DNA from: Thiosymbion sp942492625
Lineage (GTDB): Bacteria; Pseudomonadota; Gammaproteobacteria; Chromatiales; Chromatiaceae
Length of the DNA stretch: 64,000 bases
NCBI GenBank assembly: GCA_942492625.1
Contig: CALOFM010000010.1
Span: 1-64,000 of the forward strand
Reading direction: 5' to 3'
The notes under the pieces were generated by a model, which was not told the origin of the DNA, did not search any database, and saw only the letters and a list, made by a program, of their open reading frames with translations. Numbering within the stretch: the first letter of the stretch is position 1; each line of letters begins with the position of its first letter. The translations under genes and the position numbers were made by a program. Shown one piece after another: positions 24,846 through 35,231 of the stretch.

Positions 24846-27800
24846 TCAGTCTAGTCGAAAGGTATCCTGTCGACGTTCATTTGCGGCTAATTCCCGGATG
24901 TGCGGCGCTTCGGCGGGCAACGGCTTCGTTCCAACAACCCTCAGCACCAGCGAGAGCAGGGACGGCATGAAGGTCAAGGTCACCAGGGTGGAGAACAGGA
25001 GCCCGAACAGCACGATGGCGCCCAGACCGCGGTAGAGCTCGGTCCCGGCCCCCGGGTTGAAGACCAGCGGAGACAAGCCGGCTACGGTGGTTACCATGGA
25101 CATCATGACCGGACGCAACCGAACCCGGACCGCCTCGGTGACGGCCTCCAGCACATCCATACCCCGCTCGCGCAGGTTGGCGACGGCCCGCTCCACGATC
25201 AGGATGGGATTGTTGACCACCGTGCCGATCAGCACCAGGAAGCCCAGCATGGTGAGCATGTCGAAGGGCTGCTGTATGGGATAGAGCCCGAGCTTGTCCA
25301 GGTGGGCGCCCCCCAGATTGAGCAGAAAAAGGCCCGCGATGCCGCCGCTGATGCCGATGGGGACGCTGGTCAAGATCAGCAGCGGCCAACCCCAGTGGGA
25401 GAACACGGCAACCATGATCAGGTAGGAATCAACAGTGCCACGAGAAAATTGACCGCCAAGGCATCACGCGTGGCATCGAGCCGGTCGCTGGCCCCGCTGA
25501 TCTGCAGAACGATGTCAGCAGACAGCTCACCCGAGCGCTTCATGCCCTCGATGATCTCCTCGCGAACGGTTCTCACCCCTTCCTCCAGGGGGACGTCCCG
25601 AGGGGGAATGATGCTGAGCGTGATTGTGCGCTCGCCATCCACCCGGCGAATGGTCTCGGTGCTGACCGTCTCGGTCAGGCGCGCAACGGCGTTCAAGGGG
25701 ATCACGCCCCCGCGCGGGGAGTAGAGCATCAGGCGCTCCAGGTCCTGGGGACGCTCGATGTTGCCGGTGGTGGAGTAGAGGAAGATATCGACCTCGTCGT
25801 CGTCCAGGAAAAACTCGTCCACATAGGCGCCGTCCGAGAAGGCCCAGACGCTGTAGCCCAGGTCACCGGGACCGATGCCGAGCTCCGCGGCCCGCTCCCA
25901 ATCGGGGCGAACCTCCAACATGGGTTGTCCCATGTTGAGACTGGAGGGCTCCGACTTGACCCGCGGGTTATCGAATATCCCCTTGGACTTGAGAAAGACC
26001 TTGAAGCCCGCCGCGAACAGCCTCGGCAAGTCCGGACCACTGATCTCGACGTTGATGCTGCGAGTACCGCCGAAGTTTCCCGAGAAGATGGAGCCGCGGC
26101 TGGAGAAGCTGCGCAGTCCCGGCAACTCGGCGGTCTTGCGCGTGGCCACCTCCATCAGGGCGTCCGTTTGGCGCCGGTCGCTGGCCTCCCGCACCACGAA
26201 CACGCGGCTCGAGCTCGCGAAGCCGATGGTGAAGTTCAGAGCAGGCACATCGCTCTCACCGCGCCCGAAATCCGCGGGGTCCTGGCCTACGGCGGGCACG
26301 AAGGCGCGGTCCACCTCCTGGAACGCCTCGCGCATCATCTGGACGTTGTAGCCGGGCGGGGCGAACATCAGGGTGAAGATCTTGGACTCCTCACCCTCGG
26401 GCAGGTATTCCGCTTTCGGCGTCAGGAACCAGATGATGGCCCAGGCCCCGGCGAGCACGATCAGTATGGTTGTCAGGGGCCGCAGGGTTCCCCTCGCCAA
26501 CCAACGCACACCGCGGATGACAGCGCGCCCCAGCGCGGCACCGATGCGCGCCAGCAGGGGCACTTTGGCATCCTCGTTGCGCTCACGCAGCAGGCGCCCG
26601 GCCGCCGCCGGCACCAAAGCGATGGCGACCAGCATGGACATGAGAATGGACGCGGAGATGGCAATGGCGATATCCGAGTAGAGCTGTCCGGCCTCCTCCT
26701 CGATGAAGACCACCGGCAGGAAGACCGCCACGGTGGTCAGGGTGGACGCCAACACGGCGGGCCAGACCTCGCGCACGCCCTCCAGTGCCGCCTGCATCCG
26801 CTGCTTGCCCATGTTCAGGTGCCGGTAGATGTTCTCCAGCACGACGATGTTGTTGTCCAGGGTCATGCCGATGGCGAACGCAACACCGGCCAGCGATATG
26901 ACGTTGATCGTACGCCCCGCGACCAGGAGCCCGAGAAAAGCGGCAAGGGTACAGATAGGTATGCCGACTGCACCGATGAGGGTCGCCGGAACCGAGCGCA
27001 GGAACAGAAACAGCACCCCGATGGCCAGCGCCGCGCCGATGGCCAGGTTGCGCTGCACCGTGCTCACGGCTTCTGTCACATAGACTACGTCGTCCGCAGT
27101 CCTCACGAGCCGCAGCCCTTTGCCCTCGAGGACTCCCGCATTGAGGTCGGCTACCGTCTCCAGCATGTCCGTTTTTATGTCGATGACATTGCTGCCGATC
27201 TGGCGGCTGACCGCGAAGGCAAGGATGGGCTTGCCCTCGGAGTAGGCGTAGCTGCGCACCTCCTCGTAGCCCAGCTCGGCGTGGCCCAGATCCCGCAGGC
27301 GGATGAAGGCGCCGTCCCGTTCGGCGATCACCAGGTTCTCAAGCTCCTCCAGGGTCTCGAAACGCCCGATGGTACGAAGCAGGTAGCGCCGCTTGCCGCT
27401 GTCCAAGTCGCCGCCGGAAACATCCCGGTTGCGGGCGCGAATGGCGGCACGAACATCGGCCAGTCGAATGCCCCGCTCGGCGAGCTTGACCGGGTCCACG
27501 TAGACCTTGACCTGCCGGCTGGCTCCGCCCCGCAGCGCGACGCTGGAGACACCGGCCACCCGCTCCATGGGTGTCTGCACATGCTCCTCTACCCAATCGC
27601 GAAGCTTGAGGATATCCTCCTCCGTGAAATCGCCGGAAACGGGCATGAGCCGGAAGTACATGAAGGAGTTGGACGAGAACGCCTCGGCCTTGATGCTGGG
27701 CTGGTCGACGTTCTCCGGGTAGCCCGAGACCTGGGACAGGGCGTTGTTAACGTTGAGGAGCGCCTCCTCTAATCCGGCGGAGAAGGGAAACTCCAGCTCG

Positions 27801-28066
27801 ATCTCCGCCTTGCCTGTGTTGGCGGTGGAGACCATGCGGTCAAGCCCCGGAATGCGGCCCAGGTACTTCTCCTGCTCGACCAGGATCTCCTTCTCCACGT
27901 CCTGTGGCGAGGCACCGGGCCAAGTGGTGCGGATGGATACGACACGGGCGTCCAGGTCGGGGATCATCTGCACCGGGACGTTGAAGATCGCCAGAATCCC
28001 GAACAGGGTCAGGATCAGGATGGCGACGGTCAGGATGACGGGCCGCTCGATGGCGAAGCGGAACAT
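24846..28066 (-). CDS. RND efflux pump permease, with one frameshift
   Basis: About 1070 residues of an AcrB/MexF-like inner-membrane proton antiporter. The 28066-25418 part begins MFRFAIERPVILTVAILILTL (first membrane helix), includes the two porter halves and the motif AFAIGMTLDNNIVVLENI with the proton-relay Asp region. It stops after VNFLVALLIPT, where one base appears to be missing near 25430; in the next frame the protein resumes with YLIMVAVFSHWGWPLLILTSVP and continues to a normal C-terminus at 24846. Everything else is intact, so a sequencing error or a recent mutation is likely. The fusion protein gene lies 52 bases upstream on the same strand; no outer-membrane channel gene is nearby. 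Confidence 0.88.
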
Positions 28067-28118
28067 GGAATCCTCCCGCCCAGCGGGCTTTCACGCAGGA
28101 ATGACTCGCGTAAAGACG

Positions 28119-29240
28119 CTAATCGGAGGCGACGGCCGGCGTCTGCTCCTTGGGCCGCACGGCTTGGCCGGGCCGCAGGTTCTCGTTGCCGAGTAGCACA
28201 ACAGGATCTCCCTCGGTCAGATCCCCGTCCAGCAACTCCAGGCGCTCCCCCAGAGCCCTGCCGATCTCCACCTGCACAGGATAGGCCTTGTGCGCGCCGT
28301 CCTGGTCGCGCACCCGCCACACCTGGCGGCTCCCGTCGCTCTTGGCGACGACCGCGTCCCGCGGAACCACGAGGGCCTGCGTGTCAGCCCCGTCGAGCTC
28401 CACCCGAACGCGCGCCGACATACCGGGGGCAAGCAGGTGGTCCGGATTCGGAATGTCGATCAATAGCGGAAAGCTGCGGGACGCCTCGTTACCCGAGGCC
28501 ACGCGGGCGAAGACCTTACCCTGGAGCTCCTGACCGGGCAAGGCGTCGAACAGTACCCATGCGCTGGCATCGTCGGCAACCCGCGGGAAATAGCGCTGAG
28601 GCAGGGGGGCGCGCACCCGCAGGTTGTCCATGGCCACCAGCTCGATCACGGCATCGTCACGCTTCACCCACTGCCCGACCTCGACCTGCTTGCCGACCAC
28701 CATTCCGGAGAAGGGGGCGGCCACCGAGTGACGCTCGCGCAGCTCCTCGGCCCGCGCCAGCTCGGCGTGCTCCCTGTTCAGGGCGGCGGCGGTTATCTCG
28801 ACCTCGGCGGCGGCGGACTCGATGGAGGTTTCGGACGCGTGGCGTCCCTTTTTGAGCTTCATCAGCTCGTCGCGGATGCGGATGGCGTCCTGGTGCCTTG
28901 CCTCGGACTCGCGGACCCGTGCGGCCGCGGCCTCGACCGAAATCTCCGCCAAGCGGACGTCGAGCTCCAGGATCGGGGCCCCGGGCTCCACCCAGCTGCC
29001 TTCGTCCACCAGCACCTTGGCGACCAACCCCTCCACCCGTGGCGACAGGAGCACCCTTCGCCAGGGAATAGAGGTCCCGGAGAGCCGCACTTGCTCGCGC
29101 AGGGGCTCGCGCGTGACCGTCGCCAGGGTGACTGGACTGACGACATCGTCCTTGGCGGCCGCGAAAGGAGCCAGCGCCGATGCCGTGAGGAGCAAAGACG
29201 CGGTCATCCAGAGCAGCCGCGCCAAATACAGGCGAATCAC
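28119..29240 (-). CDS. RND efflux membrane-fusion (periplasmic adaptor) protein
   Basis: The 373-residue protein bridges the RND permease and an outer-membrane channel. It starts at a GTG (29240) that overlaps the stop of a 27-codon gene by four bases (GTGA). Features in order: a signal segment (LLWMTASLLLTASALAPFAAA), a lipoyl-like half (VEGLVAKVLVDEGSWVEPGAPILEL), a helical hairpin rich in Ala/Glu (about 100-170), the second lipoyl half (VAAPFSGMVVGKQVEVGQWV) and a beta-barrel with LLIDIPNPDHLLAPGMSARV. Translational coupling to the small peptide and the short gap to the permease make one operon. The pump substrate is not evident. Confidence 0.9.
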   Translation of the reverse strand: MIRLYLARLLWMTASLLLTASALAPFAAAKDDVVSPVTLATVTREPLREQVRLSGTSIPWRRVLLSPRVEGLVAKVLVDEGSWVEPGAPILELDVRLAEISVEAAAARVRESEARHQDAIRIRDELMKLKKGRHASETSIESAAAEVEITAAALNREHAELARAEELRERHSVAAPFSGMVVGKQVEVGQWVKRDDAVIELVAMDNLRVRAPLPQRYFPRVADDASAWVLFDALPGQELQGKVFARVASGNEASRSFPLLIDIPNPDHLLAPGMSARVRVELDGADTQALVVPRDAVVAKSDGSRQVWRVRDQDGAHKAYPVQVEIGRALGERLELLDGDLTEGDPVVLLGNENLRPGQAVRPKEQTPAVASD

Positions 29241-29320
29241 CGCTTCTTCGGACAGGCCTTACAGGCCCTACCCTTCTCCTTCTTATACTTCTTGCAGCAC
29301 TTGCCCGATTTCTTGCCCAT
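29237..29320 (-). CDS. 27-residue Cys/Lys-rich peptide
   Basis: A very short frame, ATG at 29320 to TGA at 29237, encodes MGKKSGKCCKKYKKEKG plus RACKACPKKR. It has four cysteines (CC and CxxC) and about half basic residues. A GGGAG site lies nine bases before the ATG, and its stop overlaps the GTG of the adaptor gene, so it is probably translated. It sits between ferritin (45 bases upstream) and the RND adaptor, in one strand-consistent run. The composition suggests binding of metal, nucleic acid or a polyanion, but I recognise no characterised family. Confidence 0.65.
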   Translation of the reverse strand: MGKKSGKCCKKYKKEKGRACKACPKKR

Positions 29321-29365
29321 ATCCAGTACTCCCGATAATCCGGTCAGATCCGTCCGAGACCGCGG

Positions 29366-29890
29366 CTACTGCGCCTCGGCGGCCGCTGATTGGGAGAGCT
29401 GCTTCGCCACCCCCGCCAGCTCGTTGTCGATGTGATACAGACCCTCGCCGCGCTCGCCGACCAGCTTCACGCGGCCGATGATATCGTTCACCGTCGCCTC
29501 CTCCTCGATCTGCTCGGTGACGAACCACTGCAGAAAAATATTGGTGGCGTGGTCCTTCTCGCTCAAGGCTGCATCCACCAGCTCGTTGAATGAGGCCGTC
29601 ACACCCTGCTCGTGAGCCAGGGTCTTCTCGAACATGTCGAGTACACCGGCGTACTCCGATGGCGGCTTGTCGACCGCCTCGAGCTCTACCCGAGCGCCCT
29701 GGTCATGCAGATAGTGGTAGATCTTCATCGCGTGGGCCATTTCCTCCTCGTACTTGGCCATGAACCAGGCGGCGACACCCCTGAGGCTCTCGCTCTCGCT
29801 GTGCGCGGACATGCTCATGTAGAAGTAGGCGGAGTAGAACTCCTTGTTGATCTGCCCGTTCAGTTTCTGGGCCATGGCGTTCGAGATCAT
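29366..29890 (-). CDS. ftnA: Non-haem ferritin
   Basis: The 174-residue protein forms the 24-subunit iron-storage shell. From the ATG at 29890 (GGAGA six bases upstream) it shows the four-helix ferritin bundle with ferroxidase ligands at the expected places: NKEFYSAYFYMSM with its Glu, then YEEEMAHAMK (ExxH), and later FVTEQIEEEATVN with the B-site glutamates. It lacks the haem-ligand context of bacterioferritin. It is the first gene of a minus-strand run that goes on to the Cys/Lys peptide and the RND pump; whether they share a transcript is not known. No clear Fur box was seen upstream. Confidence 0.93.
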   Translation of the reverse strand: MISNAMAQKLNGQINKEFYSAYFYMSMSAHSESESLRGVAAWFMAKYEEEMAHAMKIYHYLHDQGARVELEAVDKPPSEYAGVLDMFEKTLAHEQGVTASFNELVDAALSEKDHATNIFLQWFVTEQIEEEATVNDIIGRVKLVGERGEGLYHIDNELAGVAKQLSQSAAAEAQ

Positions 29891-30146
29891 CTGCGGTCTC
29901 CGGGTTGCAGCGGTGTCGTCATTTTACAGTAGCCTGTCGCTAGCGATCGCGCGGGTGTCAGATGCCAAGGGCGCTCAGATCAAGGTGCCCTTCCCTCACG
30001 GGCAGACACCAGAAGTAGCCGCCGGAAATGGGATCCAGGATACCCGGCTGCGCCTTGATCATAGGATCTCTCCGACTGGTAGATATTGCGACGAATTCGA
30101 TTTGCGCAGATTCTACACGCGGCCGAGCTCGCCCGCCCTATCTAGA

Positions 30147-30584
30147 TCAGGGCGTCCCACGAATTCCCCGTCCGCTGCCCCGCCCCCAGACCCAGGTTCC
30201 GCCGACTCCCTGGCATGTGATCCGCAGGTGGTCCGGGTTGAAATCCGGGGAATCGTAACCGCCTCCCCCCACTGCGTAGTGGTGGGCGATGGTCTCGTAA
30301 GGCGTCTCCATGCCGGAGATACAGCTGCCGATGAGGAACTTGCCGTAAGGCACATCGATATGGCAATGCTCCGGCCGGAACTTGGACTTAGGCCCGCTGC
30401 AGTTGAGGCGCATCTCCTTCTGCTTGTTCCTCCAGTAGCTTCCGGAGTAGTCCAGGCAGATGCTCGTTTCCTCGACGCTGTCGCAAGAACCATGCTTCTG
30501 ACCGGCGAGGACCAAGCTGTACGCAACCGCGCTCAACAAACAGACGGCAATTGCAACAGCGCGTGGAGCGGAGAGGAATCCCAT
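30147..30584 (-). CDS. Hypothetical exported protein, cysteine-containing
   Basis: The product has 145 residues from the ATG at 30584 (GAGGGTG upstream; a GTG at 30596 is possible but too close to that site). A signal-like segment (VAIAVCLLSAVAYSLVLAG) is followed by a mature part with six cysteines (GSCDSVEETSICLDYSGSYW, NCSG, EHCHIDV, GSCISGMETPY, RITCQG), which suggests disulfides in the periplasm. I do not recognise the family. It lies 45 bases downstream of dcd on the same strand. Confidence 0.7.
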   Translation of the reverse strand: MGFLSAPRAVAIAVCLLSAVAYSLVLAGQKHGSCDSVEETSICLDYSGSYWRNKQKEMRLNCSGPKSKFRPEHCHIDVPYGKFLIGSCISGMETPYETIAHHYAVGGGGYDSPDFNPDHLRITCQGVGGTWVWGRGSGRGIRGTP

Positions 30585-30629
30585 GGCGTTAGTCACCCTC
30601 TTGGAGGTGCGGCTCCTTTGACGGGGTTC

Positions 30630-31199
30630 TCAGGGCTTGGGCAGGGTGACCCCCTGTTGACCCTGGTACTTGCCCCCCCGGTCTTTGTAAGAGGATTCGC
30701 AGACCTCGTCGGACTCGAAGAACAGGATCTGGGCCACCCCCTCGTTGGCGTAGATCTTCGCCGGCAAAGGCGTGGTGTTGGAGAACTCCAGGGTCACGTG
30801 CCCCTCCCACTCGGGCTCCAGCGGCGTGACGTTGACGATGATGCCGCATCGGGCGTAAGTCGATTTGCCCAGGCAAATGGTCAGCACGTTACGGGGGATT
30901 CGGAAGTACTCGACGGTTCGGGCCAGGGCGAAGGAGTTCGGCGGGATGATGCAGACGTCCGACTTAACGTCGACGAAGCTGTTGGCGTCGAAGTTCTTGG
31001 GATCGACGATGGCCGAGTTGATATTGGTAAAGATCTTGAACTCGTCCGCACACCGAATATCGTAGCCGTAGCTCGATGTCCCGAAAGAAATGACCCGACC
31101 GCCGGTGTCCGATTCGCGGACCTGGAGCGGCTCGAAAGGCTCGATCATGCGCTGCTGCTCCACCATGCGGCGGATCCAGCGGTCGGACTTGATGGACAT
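30630..31199 (-). CDS. dcd: dCTP deaminase
   Basis: The 189-residue enzyme converts dCTP to dUTP, feeding dTTP synthesis. It opens MSIKSDRWIRRM and shows the family core KSTYARCGI and NVTPLEPEWEGHVTLEFSN, with the catalytic Glu in the latter, and ends in a C-terminal segment (KYQGQQGVTLPKP) that closes the active site of the homotrimer. Length matches the family. It starts two bases after the mrp stop codon, so the two are co-transcribed; the mrp-dcd proximity and divergent metG are common in gammaproteobacteria. Confidence 0.95.
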   Translation of the reverse strand: MSIKSDRWIRRMVEQQRMIEPFEPLQVRESDTGGRVISFGTSSYGYDIRCADEFKIFTNINSAIVDPKNFDANSFVDVKSDVCIIPPNSFALARTVEYFRIPRNVLTICLGKSTYARCGIIVNVTPLEPEWEGHVTLEFSNTTPLPAKIYANEGVAQILFFESDEVCESSYKDRGGKYQGQQGVTLPKP

Positions 31200-31200
31200 C

Positions 31201-32294
31201 TCAGTTGTTCTGGATGACGATCCGCGGGAACTTGGCGGCGTAGTCCTTCGCCTGAAGGGACAGCTTGGCCGCGGTCTTGCGGGCGATCTCCCGGTAGATC
31301 TCGCTGATGCGCGAATCGGGCTGGGCCACGACGGTGGGCTTGCCGCTGTCGGTCTCCTCGCGGATCTCTATGTCCAGCGGCAAGGGAGCCGAGGAGCTGC
31401 ACCCCGTACTGTTCGGACATCGCGCTTACCGCCACCTTCGCCGAAGATATGCTCCTCGTGGCCGCAGTTGGAGCAGATGTGGATGCTCATGTTCTCCACG
31501 ATGCCGAGCACCGGCACCTCCACTTTCTGGAACATCTTCAGACCCTTGCGGGCGTCGAGCAGGGCGATGTCCTGGGGCGTGGTGACGATGACGGCGCCGG
31601 AGACCGGCACCTTCTGCGCCAGTGTGAGCTGGGTATCGCCGGTCCCCGGCGGCAGGTCGATGACCAGGTAATCCAACTCGTCCCAATTGGTGTCGTTCAG
31701 CAGCTGCTCGAGGGCCTGGGTCACCATGGGACCGCGCCAGATCATGGGGGTCTCCTCGTCGATGAGGAAGCCGATGGACATGGCCTGGAGGTGATAGCTG
31801 TTCATGGGCTCCAGGGTGCTGCCGTCCTTGGATTCAGGCTTGCCCGTGATGCCCAGCATGCGCGGCTGCGAAGGCCCGTAGATGTCTGCGTCCAGGATGC
31901 CGACCTTGGCACCCTCGGCGGACAGGGCCAGGGCCAGGTTGACCGCCGTGGTGGACTTGCCGACGCCGCCCTTGCCGGAGGCGACCGCGATGATGTTCTT
32001 GACGTTATCGATGGGCTTCAGGGACTTCTGGACCGAGTGCGCCGCAACGGACCAGGTCACGTCGGCCTCTGCGCCGCCGACCCCGTCCAGGCCTTCGACG
32101 GCATCCTTGACCTTGGCCGCAACATCCGCCACTACGCCCTTGGCCGGAAACCCGAGCACGACCTCGACTTTTACCCTGTCTCCTTCGATCTCGTCTCCCT
32201 TTACGCAGCCGGCGCTGACCAGATCCTGCTCGAGATTGGGCTCCAGATAGCCCTTGATCGCTTCTTCGACTTGCTCTTTCGTGACTTCTGACAT
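31201..32294 (-). CDS. mrp: Mrp/ApbC iron-sulfur carrier ATPase, with two frameshifts
   Basis: This P-loop ATPase carries 4Fe-4S clusters to client proteins. I start at 32294, where GGAG lies six bases ahead. Residues 1-90 form the MIP18/DUF59 domain; next come the deviant Walker A GKGGVGKSTTAVNLA, DADIYGPSQP, DLPPGTGD and the cluster-binding pair ICSNCG. After HIFGEGGGKR the frame shifts (near 31408) to MSEQYGVQLLGSL and again (near 31386) to PLDIEIREETDSG, which runs to the normal C-terminus at 31201. Two one-base changes so close together in an otherwise conserved gene look like sequence error. The gene is divergent from metG. Confidence 0.9.
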
Positions 32295-32558
32295 GATTTG
32301 CTCCGTCTGCTCGGGCGCCAAACGCGTTGGTCCGCCGAAAAATACGTGGGGTTTAAAAATTTCGAAACGACTATTCTAACAAGTTCGTCTCCTTCAACTC
32401 CCGCAAGAGTTGGTCTTTGCGCGGGAAATTCAAGTTCGTGAGATACTTTGGCGTTTTTAGCCGCCGCCCGGGGTTCTGTCCTACCATCCGCGATTCCGCC
32501 GTGAAGCGGGCGCAAGTCGGAAAGGCCCTCAGCACCAAACTGCCCAACATTCCGCGTC

Positions 32559-34611
32559 ATGAAGAATAAACGAGACATCCTGGTAACCAGTGCCCTGCCC
32601 TACGCCAACGGCCCGATCCACATCGGGCACCTGGTCGAGTACATCCAGACCGACATTTGGGCCCGGTTTCAGAAGATGCGCGGGCACCGTTGCTACTACG
32701 TGTGCGCGGACGACGCACACGGCACCCCCATCATGCTGCGGGCGCGTCAGGAGGGCATCGAGCCGCAAGAACTGATCGCCAGGGTGGCCGAGGAGCACAG
32801 GGCCGACTTCGCCCGGTTCCGGGTCGGGTTCGACAACTACCACTCCACCCACTCCCCGGAAAACCGCCACTACGCCACCCTGATCTACGAGCGCAACCGG
32901 GACAGGGGCCACATCGCCAGCCGCACCATCACCCAGGCCTACGACCCGGTGGAGCAGATGTTCCTGCCGGACCGCTTCATCAAGGGCGAGTGCCCCAAGT
33001 GCGGCGCCCCGGACCAGTACGGGGACAACTGCGAGGTGTGCGGCGCCAGCTACTCGCCGTCCGAGCTGATAAATCCCTACTCCGCCGTCTCCGGCGCCAA
33101 ACCCGAGGACCGCGAATCCGAGCACTTCTTCTTCCGGCTCGGGGACTTCGAGGACATGCTCAAGAAGTGGACCCGCGGCGGCGGCCTGCAAAAGGAGGTC
33201 GCCAACAAGCTCGACGAGTGGTTCGAGGCCGGCCTGCAGGAGTGGGACATCTCCCGCGACGCCCCCTACTTCGGCTTCGAGATTCCGGATCAACCGGGTA
33301 AATATTTCTACGTTTGGCTGGACGCCCCAATCGGCTACATGGCCAGCTTCCAGAACCTGTGCGACCGCACCGAGGGCCTGTCCTTCGACGAGTTCTGGGC
33401 CTCCCGGTTCGGACACCGAGGTCTATCACTTCATCGGCAAGGACATCATCTACTTCCACGCCCTGTTCTGGCCGGCCATGCTCCAGGGCGCGGACTTCCG
33501 CACCCCGAGCGCCGTCTTCGCCCACGGCTTCCTCACCGTTGACGGGCAGAAGATGTCCAAGTCCCGCGGCACCTTCATCAAGGCCCGCACCTACCTGGAC
33601 CACCTCGATCCCGAATACCTGCGTTATTACTTTGCCGCCAAGCTGGGCCCGGGCGTCGAAGACATCGACCTCAACCTGGAGGACTTCACGGCGCGGGTCA
33701 ACTCGGACCTGGTGGGCAAGGTGGTCAACATCGCCAGCCGCTGCGCCGGATTCATCAAGAAGCGCTTCGGCGGAACCCTGTCGCCCGAAGTTTCCGAGCC
33801 CGACCTGTTCGCCGAGGTCGTGCGCGCCGGCGAATCCATCGCGCAAGGCTACGAGCAGCGCGAATACAGCCGCGCAGCCCGCGAGATCATGGCCCTGGCG
33901 GACCGGGCCAACCAGTACATCGACGAGAAGGCCCCTTGGGTGATCGCCAAAGAGGAAGGCCGCGATCAGGAGCTGCAGGATGTCTGCTCCATGGGGCTGA
34001 ATCTGTTCCGGGTCCTGATCGGCTACCTGCGCCCCATCCTGCCCGGCACAGCCGAGGCCGCCGAGGCTTTCCTGCAAATCCCTGCGCTGACTTGGGACGC
34101 GCTGCCGGAGCCCCTGGTGGACCACCAGATCGCCAAGTTCAAGCCCCTCATGACCCGGGTCGATGCCAAGCGGATCGAGGCCATGGTCGAGGCTTCGAAG
34201 GAGGACCTGGAGAGTCAGGACGCCAAGAAGACCAAGCCCCACGAGACCCAGTCCGAAGGCCACTTGACCAAGGATCCAATCGCCGACACCATCGAATTCG
34301 GCGACTTCGCCAAGGTGGACCTGCGCATCGCCCGCATCGCCGCGGCGGACCATGTAGAGGGCGCGGACAAGCTGCTGCAGCTCACCCTGGACCTGGGGGG
34401 CGAGACCCGCAGCGTCTTTGCCGGCATTAGCAAAGCCTACAACCCCGAGGACTTAGTCGACCGGCACACCGTCATGGTCGCCAACCTGGCACCGCGCAAA
34501 ATGCGCTTCGGCGTCTCCGAAGGTATGGTCCTGGCTGCTGGCCCCGGGGAAAAAAACATCTTCGTCCTGAGCCCTGACGAGGGTGCAGAGCCGGGGATGA
34601 AGGTCAAATAG
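32559..34611 (+). CDS. metG: Methionyl-tRNA synthetase, with one frameshift
   Basis: The enzyme charges tRNA-Met and is essential. The reading from 32559 shows the HIGH motif (PYANGPIHIGHL), and a zinc-binding insert (CPKCGAP..CEVCG). At about 33411 one extra base (the run GGTTCGG) throws the frame; in the next frame SDTEVYHFIGKDIIYFHALFW continues, followed by the KMSKS loop (GQKMSKSRGTF), the helical anticodon-binding domain and a C-terminal EMAP/Trbp111-like tRNA-binding domain (FAKVDLRIARI). The reconstructed length, about 680 residues, is typical for the dimeric form. Because the gene should be essential, the frameshift is probably an error in the sequence. Confidence 0.93.
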
Positions 34612-34949
34612 CTATGCTGATTTCCGGGGTGGTGGTGGTCTCGGATGCCAAGGTCAGTGGCTACGGAGAGCATGTAGCCGAACCATAGGTCTTCGTCTAG
34701 GAACTCAGCATCTAGATACCGAAAGCGGGCGATAAGATCAAGCAAGATGGTATGTGATTCGACAGAAACCGCCTAAGGTCGCACTATCACCCTGGGGTCC
34801 AGCCGTCCAAGGATGGCAAGGCCGCGGTTCCCCACCTGAAATTGCTGGCGCAACAAAGCGCCAAGCGGACCGCGGAATCGGCGGGCCTCGTACCTTGGTC
34901 CGTCCTAACCCGACCGGGCCGATCAAACCGCCGTATTGCAGTCTTTCCG
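34612..34949. other. Gap between metG and the toxin-antitoxin pair
   Basis: No gene is supported. A minus-strand frame of 102 codons (34745-34437) is mostly the shadow of the metG 3' end. The right part leads into the operator described next. Confidence 0.45.
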
Positions 34950-34981
34950 GACTAAGTCTAGTTTCGATTTGACTAAGTCAA
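34950..34981 (+). promoter_or_regulatory. Twin palindromic operator of the Phd/PIN operon
   Basis: The palindrome GACTAAGTC occurs twice, at 34950-34958 and 34971-34979, the second extended to the perfect TTGACTAAGTCAA (34969-34981). Centres are 21 bases apart, two helical turns, and the second ends 17 bases before the antitoxin ATG. This is the arrangement expected for cooperative autorepression by an antitoxin of this family. Confidence 0.65.
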
Positions 34982-34997
34982 TCAGCCAGGGCCTCAC

Positions 34998-35231
34998 ATG
35001 CAAACCGTCAACGTTCACGAAGCCAAAACCCATCTGTCACGCCTGCTCGAACGGGTTGCAGCAGGCGAGAAGGTCGTGATCGCGAAGGCGGGCCGGCCCG
35101 TAGCGCGCTTGGTCGCATTCGGGGAAAGACCCGAGCGCCGCCAGTTCGGCCGCGACGCGGGTCTGTTCGAGGTTCCGGAGGACTTTGACGATCCTTTGCC
35201 GGATAACCTGTTGGCTGCATTCGAGCAATGA
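34998..35231 (+). CDS. Phd/YefM-family antitoxin
   Basis: The 77-residue antitoxin has a DNA-binding N-terminal part (MQTVNVHEAKTHLSRLLERV, then GEKVVIAKAGRPVARLV) and an acidic C-terminal tail (EDFDDPLPDNLLAAF) that would wrap the toxin. Its TGA overlaps the toxin ATG (ATGA), the usual coupling in such operons. It probably binds the twin palindrome just upstream and represses its own promoter. The antitoxin is intact although the toxin carries a stop codon. Confidence 0.92.
   Translation: MQTVNVHEAKTHLSRLLERVAAGEKVVIAKAGRPVARLVAFGERPERRQFGRDAGLFEVPEDFDDPLPDNLLAAFEQ

Noticed and set aside
25415..25440. Programmed frameshift in the RND permease
   Set aside because: No slippery heptamer or downstream stem was seen, and other conserved genes nearby also show one-base breaks, so error or mutation is simpler.
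25925..27772. Plus-strand open frame of 615 codons
   Set aside because: It lies opposite the RND permease. The product is rich in Gln, His, Gly and Asp with no motif, a typical shadow.
34437..34745. Minus-strand frame of 102 codons downstream of metG
   Set aside because: Most of it overlaps the conserved metG C-terminus in antisense, and the rest shows no family or ribosome site.
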